DNA of 15,400 nt from Burkholderiaceae bacterium (GTDB taxonomy: Bacteria > Pseudomonadota > Gammaproteobacteria > Burkholderiales > Burkholderiaceae): NCBI GenBank assembly GCA_022701965.1, contig JAKONL010000494.1, positions 1 to 15,400 on the forward strand, given 5' to 3'. Numbering within the stretch: the first letter of the stretch is position 1; every line of letters begins with the position of its first letter. Made by a program: the position numbers and the translations under genes. The notes beneath the pieces are model-generated. The model made no database searches. It had not been told where the DNA came from and saw only the letters and a list, made by a program, of their open reading frames with translations. Positions 1-6,401 of this stretch are shown piece after piece.

Positions 1-1445
1 CCCTGCCGCAGGTCGGTGCCGCCGGTGTAGGTGCTGGCGGTGACCAGTTCGAGCGCGCCCGCACCGGTCTTCGTCAGGCTGGCCGAGGTGCCCGCCTCCG
101 CGATCGCGCCGGACTGGCGCACGCCGAGCGCGTCGACGTTCAGCGTGGCGTCGCCGGTCAGCGTGATCGCGTTGGCGATCTGTACGACGCCGCGGGTGTC
201 GTAGTCGAGCGTGGTGCCGCCGGCCAGCGTCAGGCCGCCGGTCCCGAGCGCGCTGTCGTTGGCGACGCGCAGCGTGCCGCCCTCGACCGACGTGCCGCCG
301 GAGTAGCTGTTCGCGCCGGAAAGCGTGAAGACGCCCGGGCCGTATTTGACGATCCGGCCGTCGGCCGCGACGCCCGGAACGCCGCTGTCGGCGATGGTCC
401 CGCCGAAGTCGCCGGCGCCGGTGCGCAGCGTGCTCGAACCGAGGTTGATCGTGCCCGTGCCGTACAGCGCGCCGACGGTCTCGGTCAGGTGGGGCGCGAG
501 GAACAGCAGGCCCGGCAGCCGGGTGCCGCCGATGGTCGGGCCGCTGCTGCTGTCGATGGTCACCGTCGACGTATCGGCGATCTGCTCGCTCTGGCCGATG
601 ACGACCGTGGCGTTGCCCTGCGCCATCAGGTCGCCGGCGATCGACGTCGCGCCACCGGTGCGCAGCAGCCCCAGGACCGTGCTGCCGCGCACCGTGGTCA
701 GGCCGGTGTAGGTGTTGGACTGGTTGCCGACGAAATCGAGATCGCCCCAGTAGACCGACGAGGTCGGCGCTTCGACGGTGAGGTCGTGGTGTCCCGACAC
801 CACGCCGCCGACCTGCACGAGATACGCGACCGACGACGGCGGCGTGAAGCGGATGGTCGCATCGGTCTGCAACGCGATGCGGCCGTTGAGGGTCAGGCCG
901 CGCTGCGGCGCTCGGTCGGTCTCCAGCGGGTCGACGCTGAAGCTGCGGTTGACCACGATGTCGTTGGCGAGCGTCACGCCGCCGCGCAGCGTGCCGCCGT
1001 TGATCGTCAGCACGCCGGTGCCGAGCGAGGCATGGGCCGTCGCCTCCAGCACACCATCGTTGAGGAAGGTGCCGCCGGTGTAGGTGTTCGCCACCGCCGA
1101 GCCCGAAGCGGGGTTGGCGGGGTTCGAATCGCCGAGAGCCAGCGCGCCGGATCCGTTCTTCGCGATGCCTCCCGCGCCGGAGATCACGCCGAGCTGCCTC
1201 GCCGATGCCGTGCCGGCGACCTCCAGCGATGTGATGCCGGCGGCGGTCGACACGCCCGCGGTACGCACTTCGCCGTCGGTGTACGTGACCGTCTGTGCGC
1301 CGGCGCTCAAGCCGCCGAGCACGCCGGCGAAGGCGACGGCGACCACGGCGCTGCGGACGCCGCCACTGCGGCTGCGATCGATCTCGGAAATGGCGACCCA
1401 GGCGTTCAGGGCATGGTTCCAGATGCTGCGATAAGACTTGTTCAT
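1..1445 (-). CDS. Autotransporter adhesin with ESPR and PATR-type passenger repeats (N-terminal part, truncated by window edge)
   Basis: The minus strand is open from an ATG at 1445 to the left edge, giving 481 residues. The first ~24 residues begin MNKSYRSIWNHALNAWVAIS, a clear extended signal peptide region (ESPR) of type V secretion proteins. A hydrophobic segment (about 33-48) and a likely signal peptidase I site near AGA-Q50/51 follow. The rest is Gly/Thr/Ser-rich passenger with TYTGGT-like units near residues 118, 243, 377 and 470, each followed by short beta-strand repeats such as GGTLR and ALGTG. This is the autotransporter-associated beta strand (PATR) pattern, predicting a beta-helix exported through the inner membrane by Sec and displayed on the surface. 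The C-terminal beta-barrel lies outside the window, so class Va is an inference. No strong Shine-Dalgarno precedes the ATG; the start rests on the ESPR. Ligand unknown. Confidence 0.9.
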   Translation of the reverse strand, partial: MNKSYRSIWNHALNAWVAISEIDRSRSGGVRSAVVAVAFAGVLGGLSAGAQTVTYTDGEVRTAGVSTAAGITSLEVAGTASARQLGVISGAGGIAKNGSGALALGDSNPANPASGSAVANTYTGGTFLNDGVLEATAHASLGTGVLTINGGTLRGGVTLANDIVVNRSFSVDPLETDRAPQRGLTLNGRIALQTDATIRFTPPSSVAYLVQVGGVVSGHHDLTVEAPTSSVYWGDLDFVGNQSNTYTGLTTVRGSTVLGLLRTGGATSIAGDLMAQGNATVVIGQSEQIADTSTVTIDSSSGPTIGGTRLPGLLFLAPHLTETVGALYGTGTINLGSSTLRTGAGDFGGTIADSGVPGVAADGRIVKYGPGVFTLSGANSYSGGTSVEGGTLRVANDSALGTGGLTLAGGTTLDYDTRGVVQIANAITLTGDATLNVDALGVRQSGAIAEAGTSASLTKTGAGALELVTASTYTGGTDLRQ

Positions 1446-1503
1446 GTGAAGACTCGTTGGGTGATCAGGACGCCTTCCTTCCTGGGTTCCAGGTCTTCGG
1501 CGC

Positions 1504-1530
1504 GTACAAAAGGATTACATACATTTGTAC
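1504..1530. repeat. Inverted repeat, possible operator upstream of the autotransporter
   Basis: GTACAAA (1504-1510) and its exact reverse complement TTTGTAC (1524-1530) are separated by 13 bases. The dyad lies 59-85 bases upstream of the autotransporter start and overlaps the candidate minus-strand -10 (1514-1519). This position fits a repressor or activator site; no regulator is identified. Confidence 0.4.
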
Positions 1531-1597
1531 ACACTGAATACTTTGAGTTTCACTTTGCGAGTGCAAATTGCGACAACCGTGCAATGCATCACTGATC

Positions 1598-1618
1598 GCG
1601 CTATCAAATATGTAGCGC
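1598..1618. repeat. Inverted repeat, possible operator for the pilus operon
   Basis: GCGCTA (1598-1603) and TAGCGC (1613-1618) form a perfect 6-base dyad around a 9-base A+T-rich spacer, with TTTT following at 1619. It overlaps the weak candidate -10 (1602-1607) of the pilus operon, so an operator is more likely than a terminator. No gene ends nearby to terminate. Confidence 0.35.
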
Positions 1619-1687
1619 TTTTCGCGACGTCCGACAGGAAGTTTTCGTCGATCCGAGGCCGCGCCCGCAAAGGCGGCGCTTACAACT

Positions 1688-1703
1688 CTTAACAATCGTT
1701 GAG
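1688..1703. repeat. Imperfect inverted repeat in the pilus operon leader
   Basis: CTTAAC (1688-1693) and GTTGAG (1698-1703) match as an inverted repeat with one mismatch around AATC. It is about 100 bases upstream of the first pilin start. It could be a binding site or chance. Confidence 0.2.
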
Positions 1704-1801
1704 GGGCATCGCGCGAGCCGATGCAGCCCACCTAAGCTTTGTGACTACTGACGCCGGACGTGTCTTCCGGGTCAGGACAAAGGATCACATCGAGGCTCAC
1801 G

Positions 1802-2584
1802 ATGGCACGCTCACTACGAACTTTCCGCGGCTCGCGCAGCCGCAACGCCGGCTTCACCATCGTCGAGATGGCCGTCGTGCTGGTCATCATCGGCGTCATC
1901 CTCGGCGCGGTGATGATCGGCAAGGACGCCCAGCGCAACGCCGAGTACCTGCGGATCCGCCAGACCTTCGTGAACCAGTGGGCGGTCGTCTACAACGCCT
2001 ATTCGCAGCGCACCGGCGTGCCGATCGGCGACAACCGCCAGGCCCCCCGGCTGATGGTCAATGGCCTGAACGTCGTCAAGCCCAACGGCGGCGACCTCAC
2101 GGGCATCGCTCTTCCTCCCGCCATCTGCGAAGGGACGGCCGGCCCGCAGATGACGCGTCCCATGCAGGCAGGCGTCAGCCTTCGCGATCTGGTCCTGCAG
2201 GCCGGTATCGAGCTTCCCGCAGGTCGAGGGTCCGGCATGGAAGACCGCTACGTCTACCTCGACACCAACGGCAATCCGCAGGAACTGCAGGTCTGCTTCC
2301 AGTGGAATCCGCCCGGCACCCGGTCGGGCACCGGCAACGTGATGGTCATCACCGGCCTCACCCCCGACCTCGCCCGCTCGCTCGCCTCGGCGATCAAGGG
2401 CAACGCAGATGCATCGAGTGGTGCCTTCCGGCAGCAGGCGGTCGTTTCGGGTGCCGGCACGGGCACAAACAACAATGGCGGGCTCGATTGGATCGGCAAC
2501 AACTCGCTCGGCTTCAACGGCACCGCGGTCGACCGCGAAGCGCAGGTCATGACCGTCGTCGCCCACTACAAGATGAACCAGTAA
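1802..2584 (+). CDS. Type IV prepilin, main-subunit type, first gene of the pilus operon
   Basis: 260 residues. A 17-residue basic leader ends in Gly17, followed by Phe18-T-I-V-Glu22 (Glu at +5) and a hydrophobic helix to about residue 40. This is a class III leader, cleaved and N-methylated by a prepilin peptidase. The rest is a globular pilin domain with a GDN motif (typical PGDN position) and two cysteines, C109 and C165, likely forming the C-terminal disulfide loop. The ATG at 1802 has GAGG (1792-1795) six bases upstream; the in-frame GTG at 1760 would give an unusually long leader and is less likely. The protein is clearly paralogous to the product at 14486: both have a GRG-G-EDR-VYLD-NG-P-EL-VCF block and an ITGLT/LTGLT block. 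Length suits a type IVb pilin more than a short pseudopilin. Whether it or its paralogue is the major subunit cannot be told from sequence. Confidence 0.88.
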   Translation: MARSLRTFRGSRSRNAGFTIVEMAVVLVIIGVILGAVMIGKDAQRNAEYLRIRQTFVNQWAVVYNAYSQRTGVPIGDNRQAPRLMVNGLNVVKPNGGDLTGIALPPAICEGTAGPQMTRPMQAGVSLRDLVLQAGIELPAGRGSGMEDRYVYLDTNGNPQELQVCFQWNPPGTRSGTGNVMVITGLTPDLARSLASAIKGNADASSGAFRQQAVVSGAGTGTNNNGGLDWIGNNSLGFNGTAVDREAQVMTVVAHYKMNQ

Positions 2585-2596
2585 CGGCGGCGCGAC

Positions 2597-3154
2597 ATGA
2601 CGCCGTCCAACGTCTCAGGCTTGACCGACGCGCCGCCGATGCCTTCGCCGTCGGTCGCCCCGCCGATGCGACGCGCGCCGAAGCGCCTGAAAAGCCGCAC
2701 GGCCTGGATCGTCGGTCTCGGTCTGCTCTGCGTCGCGTCGCTGACGCTGGTCGGGGCACAGGTGGCGCTGGTGAAACAGCGCGCCGACGCCGCCCGCGTG
2801 CAGACGGCATGGCAGGCCGCCCGGCAGATCGAGGCCACCGCGGTCCTTCAGGCTCGACGCCGGTCGGCCATCGATACCCTCCTGAAGGAAGCTGCCGGCA
2901 GCGACCTGCTGGCCACCGCCTGGGACGAACGCAGGTTCGGCATCCGTCAGGCGGCCATGTCGCGCAAGGCGGTCAATCGCCTGCTGGGCGAGATCGCACG
3001 ATCCCGTGGCCGGCTCTTCGCCGCGGAGCAGTTCGAGGTGTCCGTCAAGGAACCAACGGACGGCCTCTTCACCACGCCGGCTTCTCCGGACACCGAGCTC
3101 ATCGTCTCTCTGCGCGGCGTCATGCTCTTTCGTGCCAAGGCGGGGTCGAAGTGA
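2597..3154 (+). CDS. Bitopic inner-membrane protein, probable PilN/PilO/GspM-like assembly component
   Basis: 185 residues: a cytoplasmic Pro/Arg-rich tail (1-36), one membrane helix (about 37-57), a helical, probably coiled-coil stretch (58-100), then a periplasmic domain ending in beta-strand-like sequence (about 145-181). I do not recognise the family by sequence. The topology, size and position just before a GspL/BfpC-like gene match the small bitopic proteins (PilN, PilO, GspM) that build the inner-membrane alignment complex of type IV pili and type II secretion. The function is therefore inferred from architecture and context. The ATG lies 12 bases after the first pilin stop, with no strong Shine-Dalgarno. 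Its TGA overlaps the GTG of the next gene, so the two are probably translationally coupled. Confidence 0.75.
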   Translation: MTPSNVSGLTDAPPMPSPSVAPPMRRAPKRLKSRTAWIVGLGLLCVASLTLVGAQVALVKQRADAARVQTAWQAARQIEATAVLQARRRSAIDTLLKEAAGSDLLATAWDERRFGIRQAAMSRKAVNRLLGEIARSRGRLFAAEQFEVSVKEPTDGLFTTPASPDTELIVSLRGVMLFRAKAGSK

Positions 3155-4527
3155 TCCTCTTCGCATCCGGGACGCAATGGGCGGAGATGACCGGCACGGA
3201 GTTGCGCCGAGTCGAGCGTTATCCCGTGCTGCGGACCCCCGCGACGGTCGTGTGGCACCCCGACGCCTGCACCATCGGCATCGCTTCCTTCGAAGGCGAT
3301 GCGCGCCATTCGGCCGTCCTGGTCGAGCGCCGGCTCCGGCTCGAGGGCACGATCGAGGCCGAGACCAAGATATTCATCCATCACGTCGAACGCGTGGGGC
3401 AGACCTACCAGGCGCTCTACAGCTCCGCATCCCTCGACGAGTGGCACCGGATGCAGGCGTGGGTCGGCACGCAGTCCGAGCACTGCCCGTGGACATCGCT
3501 GTGCGCGCTCGCCTGGTCGCGGGTCGACGCGCGGACCGCCGTCGTGCTGCAGGTCGGCAATGCCTTCATCTTCATGTGCCGGACGGGTTCGCGCATCGCG
3601 CAGGCCAACACGCTCGCTTTCGGCGACGACGCGGACAGCGTCGTCTACGCGGCCCGCACCCTCGGCGACCGGATCCGCGGCGAACTGACCCGAAACCCCG
3701 GGGCGCCCGGCAGCGCATCGCCGACCGTCGAGTGGCTCTGCGCCAACGAACCCTGCGCGACGGCGGTGCATGCCGAGACGACGCGCGCGTTCGAGGAGGC
3801 GAGCGGGCTGCACGTGGTCTCGGCCGACACCCTCCTCACGAGGATCGTCGGCGACGACCCGGCGACGGCCGGGCAGGCCACGACGCGGACGGCACTGCCC
3901 GGACTGGCCGACGTCCTGCCCGCCCGGCTGCTCCTGAACACGCCCCGCGAACGCATGCTGCTGCTGGCGGAACGCCACCGTGCGGTGGCCCTGGGCGCGG
4001 CCATCGTCATGTCCTGCGTCTTTCTCGGGACCGCGGCGCAGAAAGCGTTCGAGGTCCGCCGCATCGCGGCGGCCAGCCAGGCCTTGCAGCAGCGCATCGC
4101 GGCCGTCGACCGCCAGGAGCCCCCATCCGCCGAACCCGCCGCGGACGCGACCTACGTGCAGCAGCTGGCCTTCATCGATACGGTGATGCGCCTGCAGAAC
4201 GGCCTCGACGTGGTCGATATCCTGACGGCTCTCCGGTCCGCGGCGGGCACGGATGTGCGCATTCTTTCGGTGCGCGCCGAGGAGTTCCAGCCCGAGCGGG
4301 AGGCACGGATGCGCGGCGTGCTCGTGGACGGTGTCTTCCAGGACGGACGAAGCAGCCAGGACAGTGCGACGCTGTCGTCGTTCGTCCGTACGCTCGCGGC
4401 CCTCGGCTACGCGGCCGAGCCGGTCGAGACCCGTGCCGCAGCCGCGGCCTCCACCGTCTCGAGCCAGCTCTTCACCTACCGGCTCACACGCCGGGACGAG
4501 CGTTCGCGCAAGGGCGTCACGCCATGA
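3151..4527 (+). CDS. Bitopic pilus assembly protein of GspL/BfpC/type IVb PilO-like architecture
   Basis: 458 residues with a large cytoplasmic N-terminal part (1-275), one membrane helix (about 278-297), a coiled-coil stretch (about 298-330) and a periplasmic alpha/beta domain (about 345-450). This is the layout of GspL and BfpC, in which a PilM-like cytoplasmic domain that contacts the assembly ATPase is joined to a PilN-like periplasmic domain. The plasmid R64 PilO accessory protein has a similar size. No separate PilM-like gene occurs in the operon, which fits such a fusion. The start is taken as GTG 3151, which overlaps the preceding TGA as GTGA; ATG 3187 is the alternative. The open frame extends far upstream (to 1699) but that part is a shadow of the two preceding genes. 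The specific family name is uncertain; the role in the inner-membrane platform is likely. Confidence 0.75.
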   Translation: MILFASGTQWAEMTGTELRRVERYPVLRTPATVVWHPDACTIGIASFEGDARHSAVLVERRLRLEGTIEAETKIFIHHVERVGQTYQALYSSASLDEWHRMQAWVGTQSEHCPWTSLCALAWSRVDARTAVVLQVGNAFIFMCRTGSRIAQANTLAFGDDADSVVYAARTLGDRIRGELTRNPGAPGSASPTVEWLCANEPCATAVHAETTRAFEEASGLHVVSADTLLTRIVGDDPATAGQATTRTALPGLADVLPARLLLNTPRERMLLLAERHRAVALGAAIVMSCVFLGTAAQKAFEVRRIAAASQALQQRIAAVDRQEPPSAEPAADATYVQQLAFIDTVMRLQNGLDVVDILTALRSAAGTDVRILSVRAEEFQPEREARMRGVLVDGVFQDGRSSQDSATLSSFVRTLAALGYAAEPVETRAAAAASTVSSQLFTYRLTRRDERSRKGVTP

Positions 4528-5090
4528 AGACGCTGCTGGCGCCCAAGTACGACGCGCTCGCCTATGCGCTGGCGCTGGTCGCGGTCGCAGCGATCGCGAT
4601 GACCGTGACGATGGGGATGCCGCGCTGGATGCCGGCGCCGCTGCCCGCGCGCGAACCGGCCGCCGGACCCCAGGATGCCGAGACGACCCGCATCGAGCAG
4701 GCGACGAACAGCCTGCAGCAGGCGGCGCTGATCGAACGGACGCAACGCACGGCGCGCGAGGAAGGAAGCGAGGCGGTGATTCCGCTTCACTCGCCGTCGG
4801 CCGCCGCCGCGGCGGCGATCGAATCCCGAGCGATCGACCCGTCGACCCTCAACCTCGTGATCCTCGAATCCGGGCACGAACGAACGGCAACGATCGACGG
4901 CGTGCGCGTCCGTGTCGGCGAGCGGACCGCGGGCGGCTTCGTCGTGCGGGCGATCGAGAAGACCGGCATCGTCATCGAGGACGCTGCGGGGATGCGTCGC
5001 AGCGTCGACCTGCGGGACAGGTTCGTCCGCCAGGACGCCGCGAGCGTTTCCGCGCCACCCGCCACGACAGCCCAGGGAACCGGAAAATGA
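4524..5090 (+). CDS. PilP/GspC-like periplasmic alignment protein anchored in the inner membrane
   Basis: 188 residues: one N-terminal membrane helix (about 11-30), a Pro/Ala-rich and helical linker (31-105), and a short beta-rich domain (about 109-168). Its core reads VRVGERTAGGFVVRAIEKTG, then a strand ending in RRSVDL. That V-x-V-G-x-x-x-x-G-G-x-x-V-x-x-I pattern resembles the homology-region domain of GspC and the beta domain of PilP, which contact the N-terminal domains of the secretin and link it to the inner-membrane platform. A secretin gene lies two genes downstream. The ATG overlaps the preceding stop as ATGA. The short tail after 170 looks unstructured. The assignment is by motif and context. 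Confidence 0.72.
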   Translation: MKTLLAPKYDALAYALALVAVAAIAMTVTMGMPRWMPAPLPAREPAAGPQDAETTRIEQATNSLQQAALIERTQRTAREEGSEAVIPLHSPSAAAAAAIESRAIDPSTLNLVILESGHERTATIDGVRVRVGERTAGGFVVRAIEKTGIVIEDAAGMRRSVDLRDRFVRQDAASVSAPPATTAQGTGK

Positions 5091-5722
5091 AACGACTCCT
5101 CGCCGTCCTCCTCGCGATGACCGTCATCGCACTGGGCGTGTTCTTCGCGCTTCGCGAGTCGGAGCCGACTTCCGCCGGTTCGGCAATACCGGCCGGCACG
5201 CCGGTCGAGCGGATCGCGACTCCCGCGATCTCGCAGCGAGCGCCGGTCGAAGCCGGCACGGCCGCGCCCGCTCGATCCGCGGAGACTGCGGCTCCGACGT
5301 GGATGCTGCCCGCGACGCGCCCCGAGCCAGCCGCTCCGGGCGCGCCTTCCACGGCGCCAGGGGGCATGCAGGACAAGATCGCCCGCTTGAACGCCGTGCT
5401 GCAGAAGCTGAACCAGCTGCAGGCGCAGCCGGACATCGACGTGACCTCGGCGTCCGCGGCGATCGCCGAGCTCGAGCAGATCAACGGCTCGCCGGTCATG
5501 AACGGCGTGCGCCTGGACGTGCTGCGGGAGAACATGAAGATCGCCGACCGCATCCAGACCGTCGCGGCGGAACTGCAGCGCCTGCAGAAGTCGACGACCG
5601 CCGCCTCGCCCGAACAGACCGCGCTCGTCCAGTCCAAGACGGCGGAACTGGTGGCCCTGCAATCGCGCATCCGCCACGACATCATGCAGGCGCCCGACGG
5701 CGCCGGCGGCGGCCGACCATGA
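5087..5722 (+). CDS. Unrecognised bitopic periplasmic protein with a coiled coil, pilus-operon encoded
   Basis: 211 residues. A hydrophobic segment at 4-22 is either a signal anchor or an uncleaved signal. It is followed by a Pro/Ala/Thr-rich linker (25-93) and an almost wholly helical Gln/Leu-rich region (94-200) with heptad-like spacing, for example in KIARLNAVLQKLNQLQAQ and in AAELQRLQK. There are no cysteines and no motif that I can assign. A long periplasmic rod beside PilP-like and secretin genes suggests a spacer, a peptidoglycan-spanning strut or a secretin assembly factor, but that is inference only. The ATG overlaps the upstream stop, and its TGA overlaps the ATG of the minor pilin that follows, so co-expression is near certain. 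Confidence 0.75.
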   Translation: MKRLLAVLLAMTVIALGVFFALRESEPTSAGSAIPAGTPVERIATPAISQRAPVEAGTAAPARSAETAAPTWMLPATRPEPAAPGAPSTAPGGMQDKIARLNAVLQKLNQLQAQPDIDVTSASAAIAELEQINGSPVMNGVRLDVLRENMKIADRIQTVAAELQRLQKSTTAASPEQTALVQSKTAELVALQSRIRHDIMQAPDGAGGGRP

Positions 5723-6396
5723 GGCAGTCCACGAATACCGGCTCCATGCTGATCGAGGTCGCGGCGTCGGTCGCCGTGCTCGGCCTGCTGGCCGCGACGT
5801 CATTCGGCATCTTCCGCGATGCCAGCGTGGCGCAGGAGGGCCGCGCCGCCGCCGCATCGATCCACGAGGCACGCCAGCGGGTGCTCGAGTTCGCACTCGC
5901 GAATGGCCGTCTTCCCTGCCCGGACATGACCGGCAACGGCGTCGAAGGCGACGCGGCCGGAAACTGTCCGCCCGCTCAGGGCTACGGCTTCCTGCCGACG
6001 CACTCGCTCGGCATGGACGCGGACGCTTCGCAGACGCCGAACCGCCGGATCCGCTACGGCATCGCCCGCATGGCGCCGGATGCGGACCTCGGTGCGAGCG
6101 CGACGACCGGCGACCCCGATCCGGCGAAGCGCTTCCTCGCGCGCGCCGAACGCGCCGCGGCCTATCCGGCGACGACCAGCCAGCCTTTCATCCCGAAGAC
6201 CGACACCCTGGGCCTGGCACGGAACTGCCAGACCCCCGGCGACAACCCCGCGTTCGTCATCTCCGCCGGCAGGCCCGAAGAGCTCGGATCGACGGTCTGC
6301 TTTCCCGTGGCGGACGCGCAGCGAAATGCCGCGACCTTCATGGGCCGGCACGAGCTGGTGGGATGGATCCGATCGAAATTCCGCTCCGCGAGCTGA
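5719..6396 (+). CDS. Minor pilin (LPCP-motif family, short form)
   Basis: 225 residues with a very short leader (MRQSTNTG), Gly8 before the cleavage site and Glu13 at +5, then a hydrophobic helix to about 30. Position +1 is Ser rather than the usual Phe or Met. After the helix comes NGRLPCPD (62-69), then a G-Y-G-F-LP segment and an R-I-RY segment, all recurring in the pilin genes at 11015, 12301 and 13389. C67/C83 and C170/C194 are plausible disulfide pairs. This is the only LPCP-type protein here without the long Ala-rich C-terminal extension; it ends at a W-I-R-S-K-F segment. Probable role: minor pilin or pseudopilin initiating or capping the fibre. The ATG overlaps the upstream stop as ATGA. 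Confidence 0.82.
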   Translation: MRQSTNTGSMLIEVAASVAVLGLLAATSFGIFRDASVAQEGRAAAASIHEARQRVLEFALANGRLPCPDMTGNGVEGDAAGNCPPAQGYGFLPTHSLGMDADASQTPNRRIRYGIARMAPDADLGASATTGDPDPAKRFLARAERAAAYPATTSQPFIPKTDTLGLARNCQTPGDNPAFVISAGRPEELGSTVCFPVADAQRNAATFMGRHELVGWIRSKFRSAS

Positions 6397-6401
6397 ACCG
6401 C

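Larger units (their letters stand above)
1446..1801. promoter_or_regulatory. Divergent intergenic region between the autotransporter and pilus operon
   Basis: These 356 bases hold no convincing gene. The part from about 1500 to 1620 is much richer in A+T than the flanking DNA and carries several small dyads. For the pilus operon, GTGCAA (1579-1584) and TATCAA (1602-1607) with a 17-base spacer are a weak sigma70-like pair. For the autotransporter, TGTAAT on the minus strand (1519 down to 1514) is a possible -10 without a good -35. TTGCGA occurs twice (1555-1560, 1568-1573) and GTGCAA twice (1561-1566, 1579-1584), which could be regulator half-sites. The promoter assignments are inference. Confidence 0.5.

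Noticed and set aside
489..1595. Long plus-strand open frame opposite the autotransporter
   Set aside because: It is Arg/Asp/Ala-rich, low-complexity translation typical of the antisense of high-GC genes, while the minus strand shows ESPR and passenger repeats across the same bases.
1598..1622. Dyad followed by TTTT as a terminator
   Set aside because: No gene ends upstream of it on the plus strand; it lies between divergent genes, so an operator is more plausible.
1465..1731. 88-codon minus-strand open frame in the divergent intergenic region
   Set aside because: No recognisable domain or clear ribosome binding site. It overlaps the A+T-rich control region and the dyads.
1699..3150. Upstream extension of the GspL-like gene frame
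   Set aside because: It runs through two well-supported genes in another frame and has shadow composition. The GTGA overlap at 3151 is the natural start.
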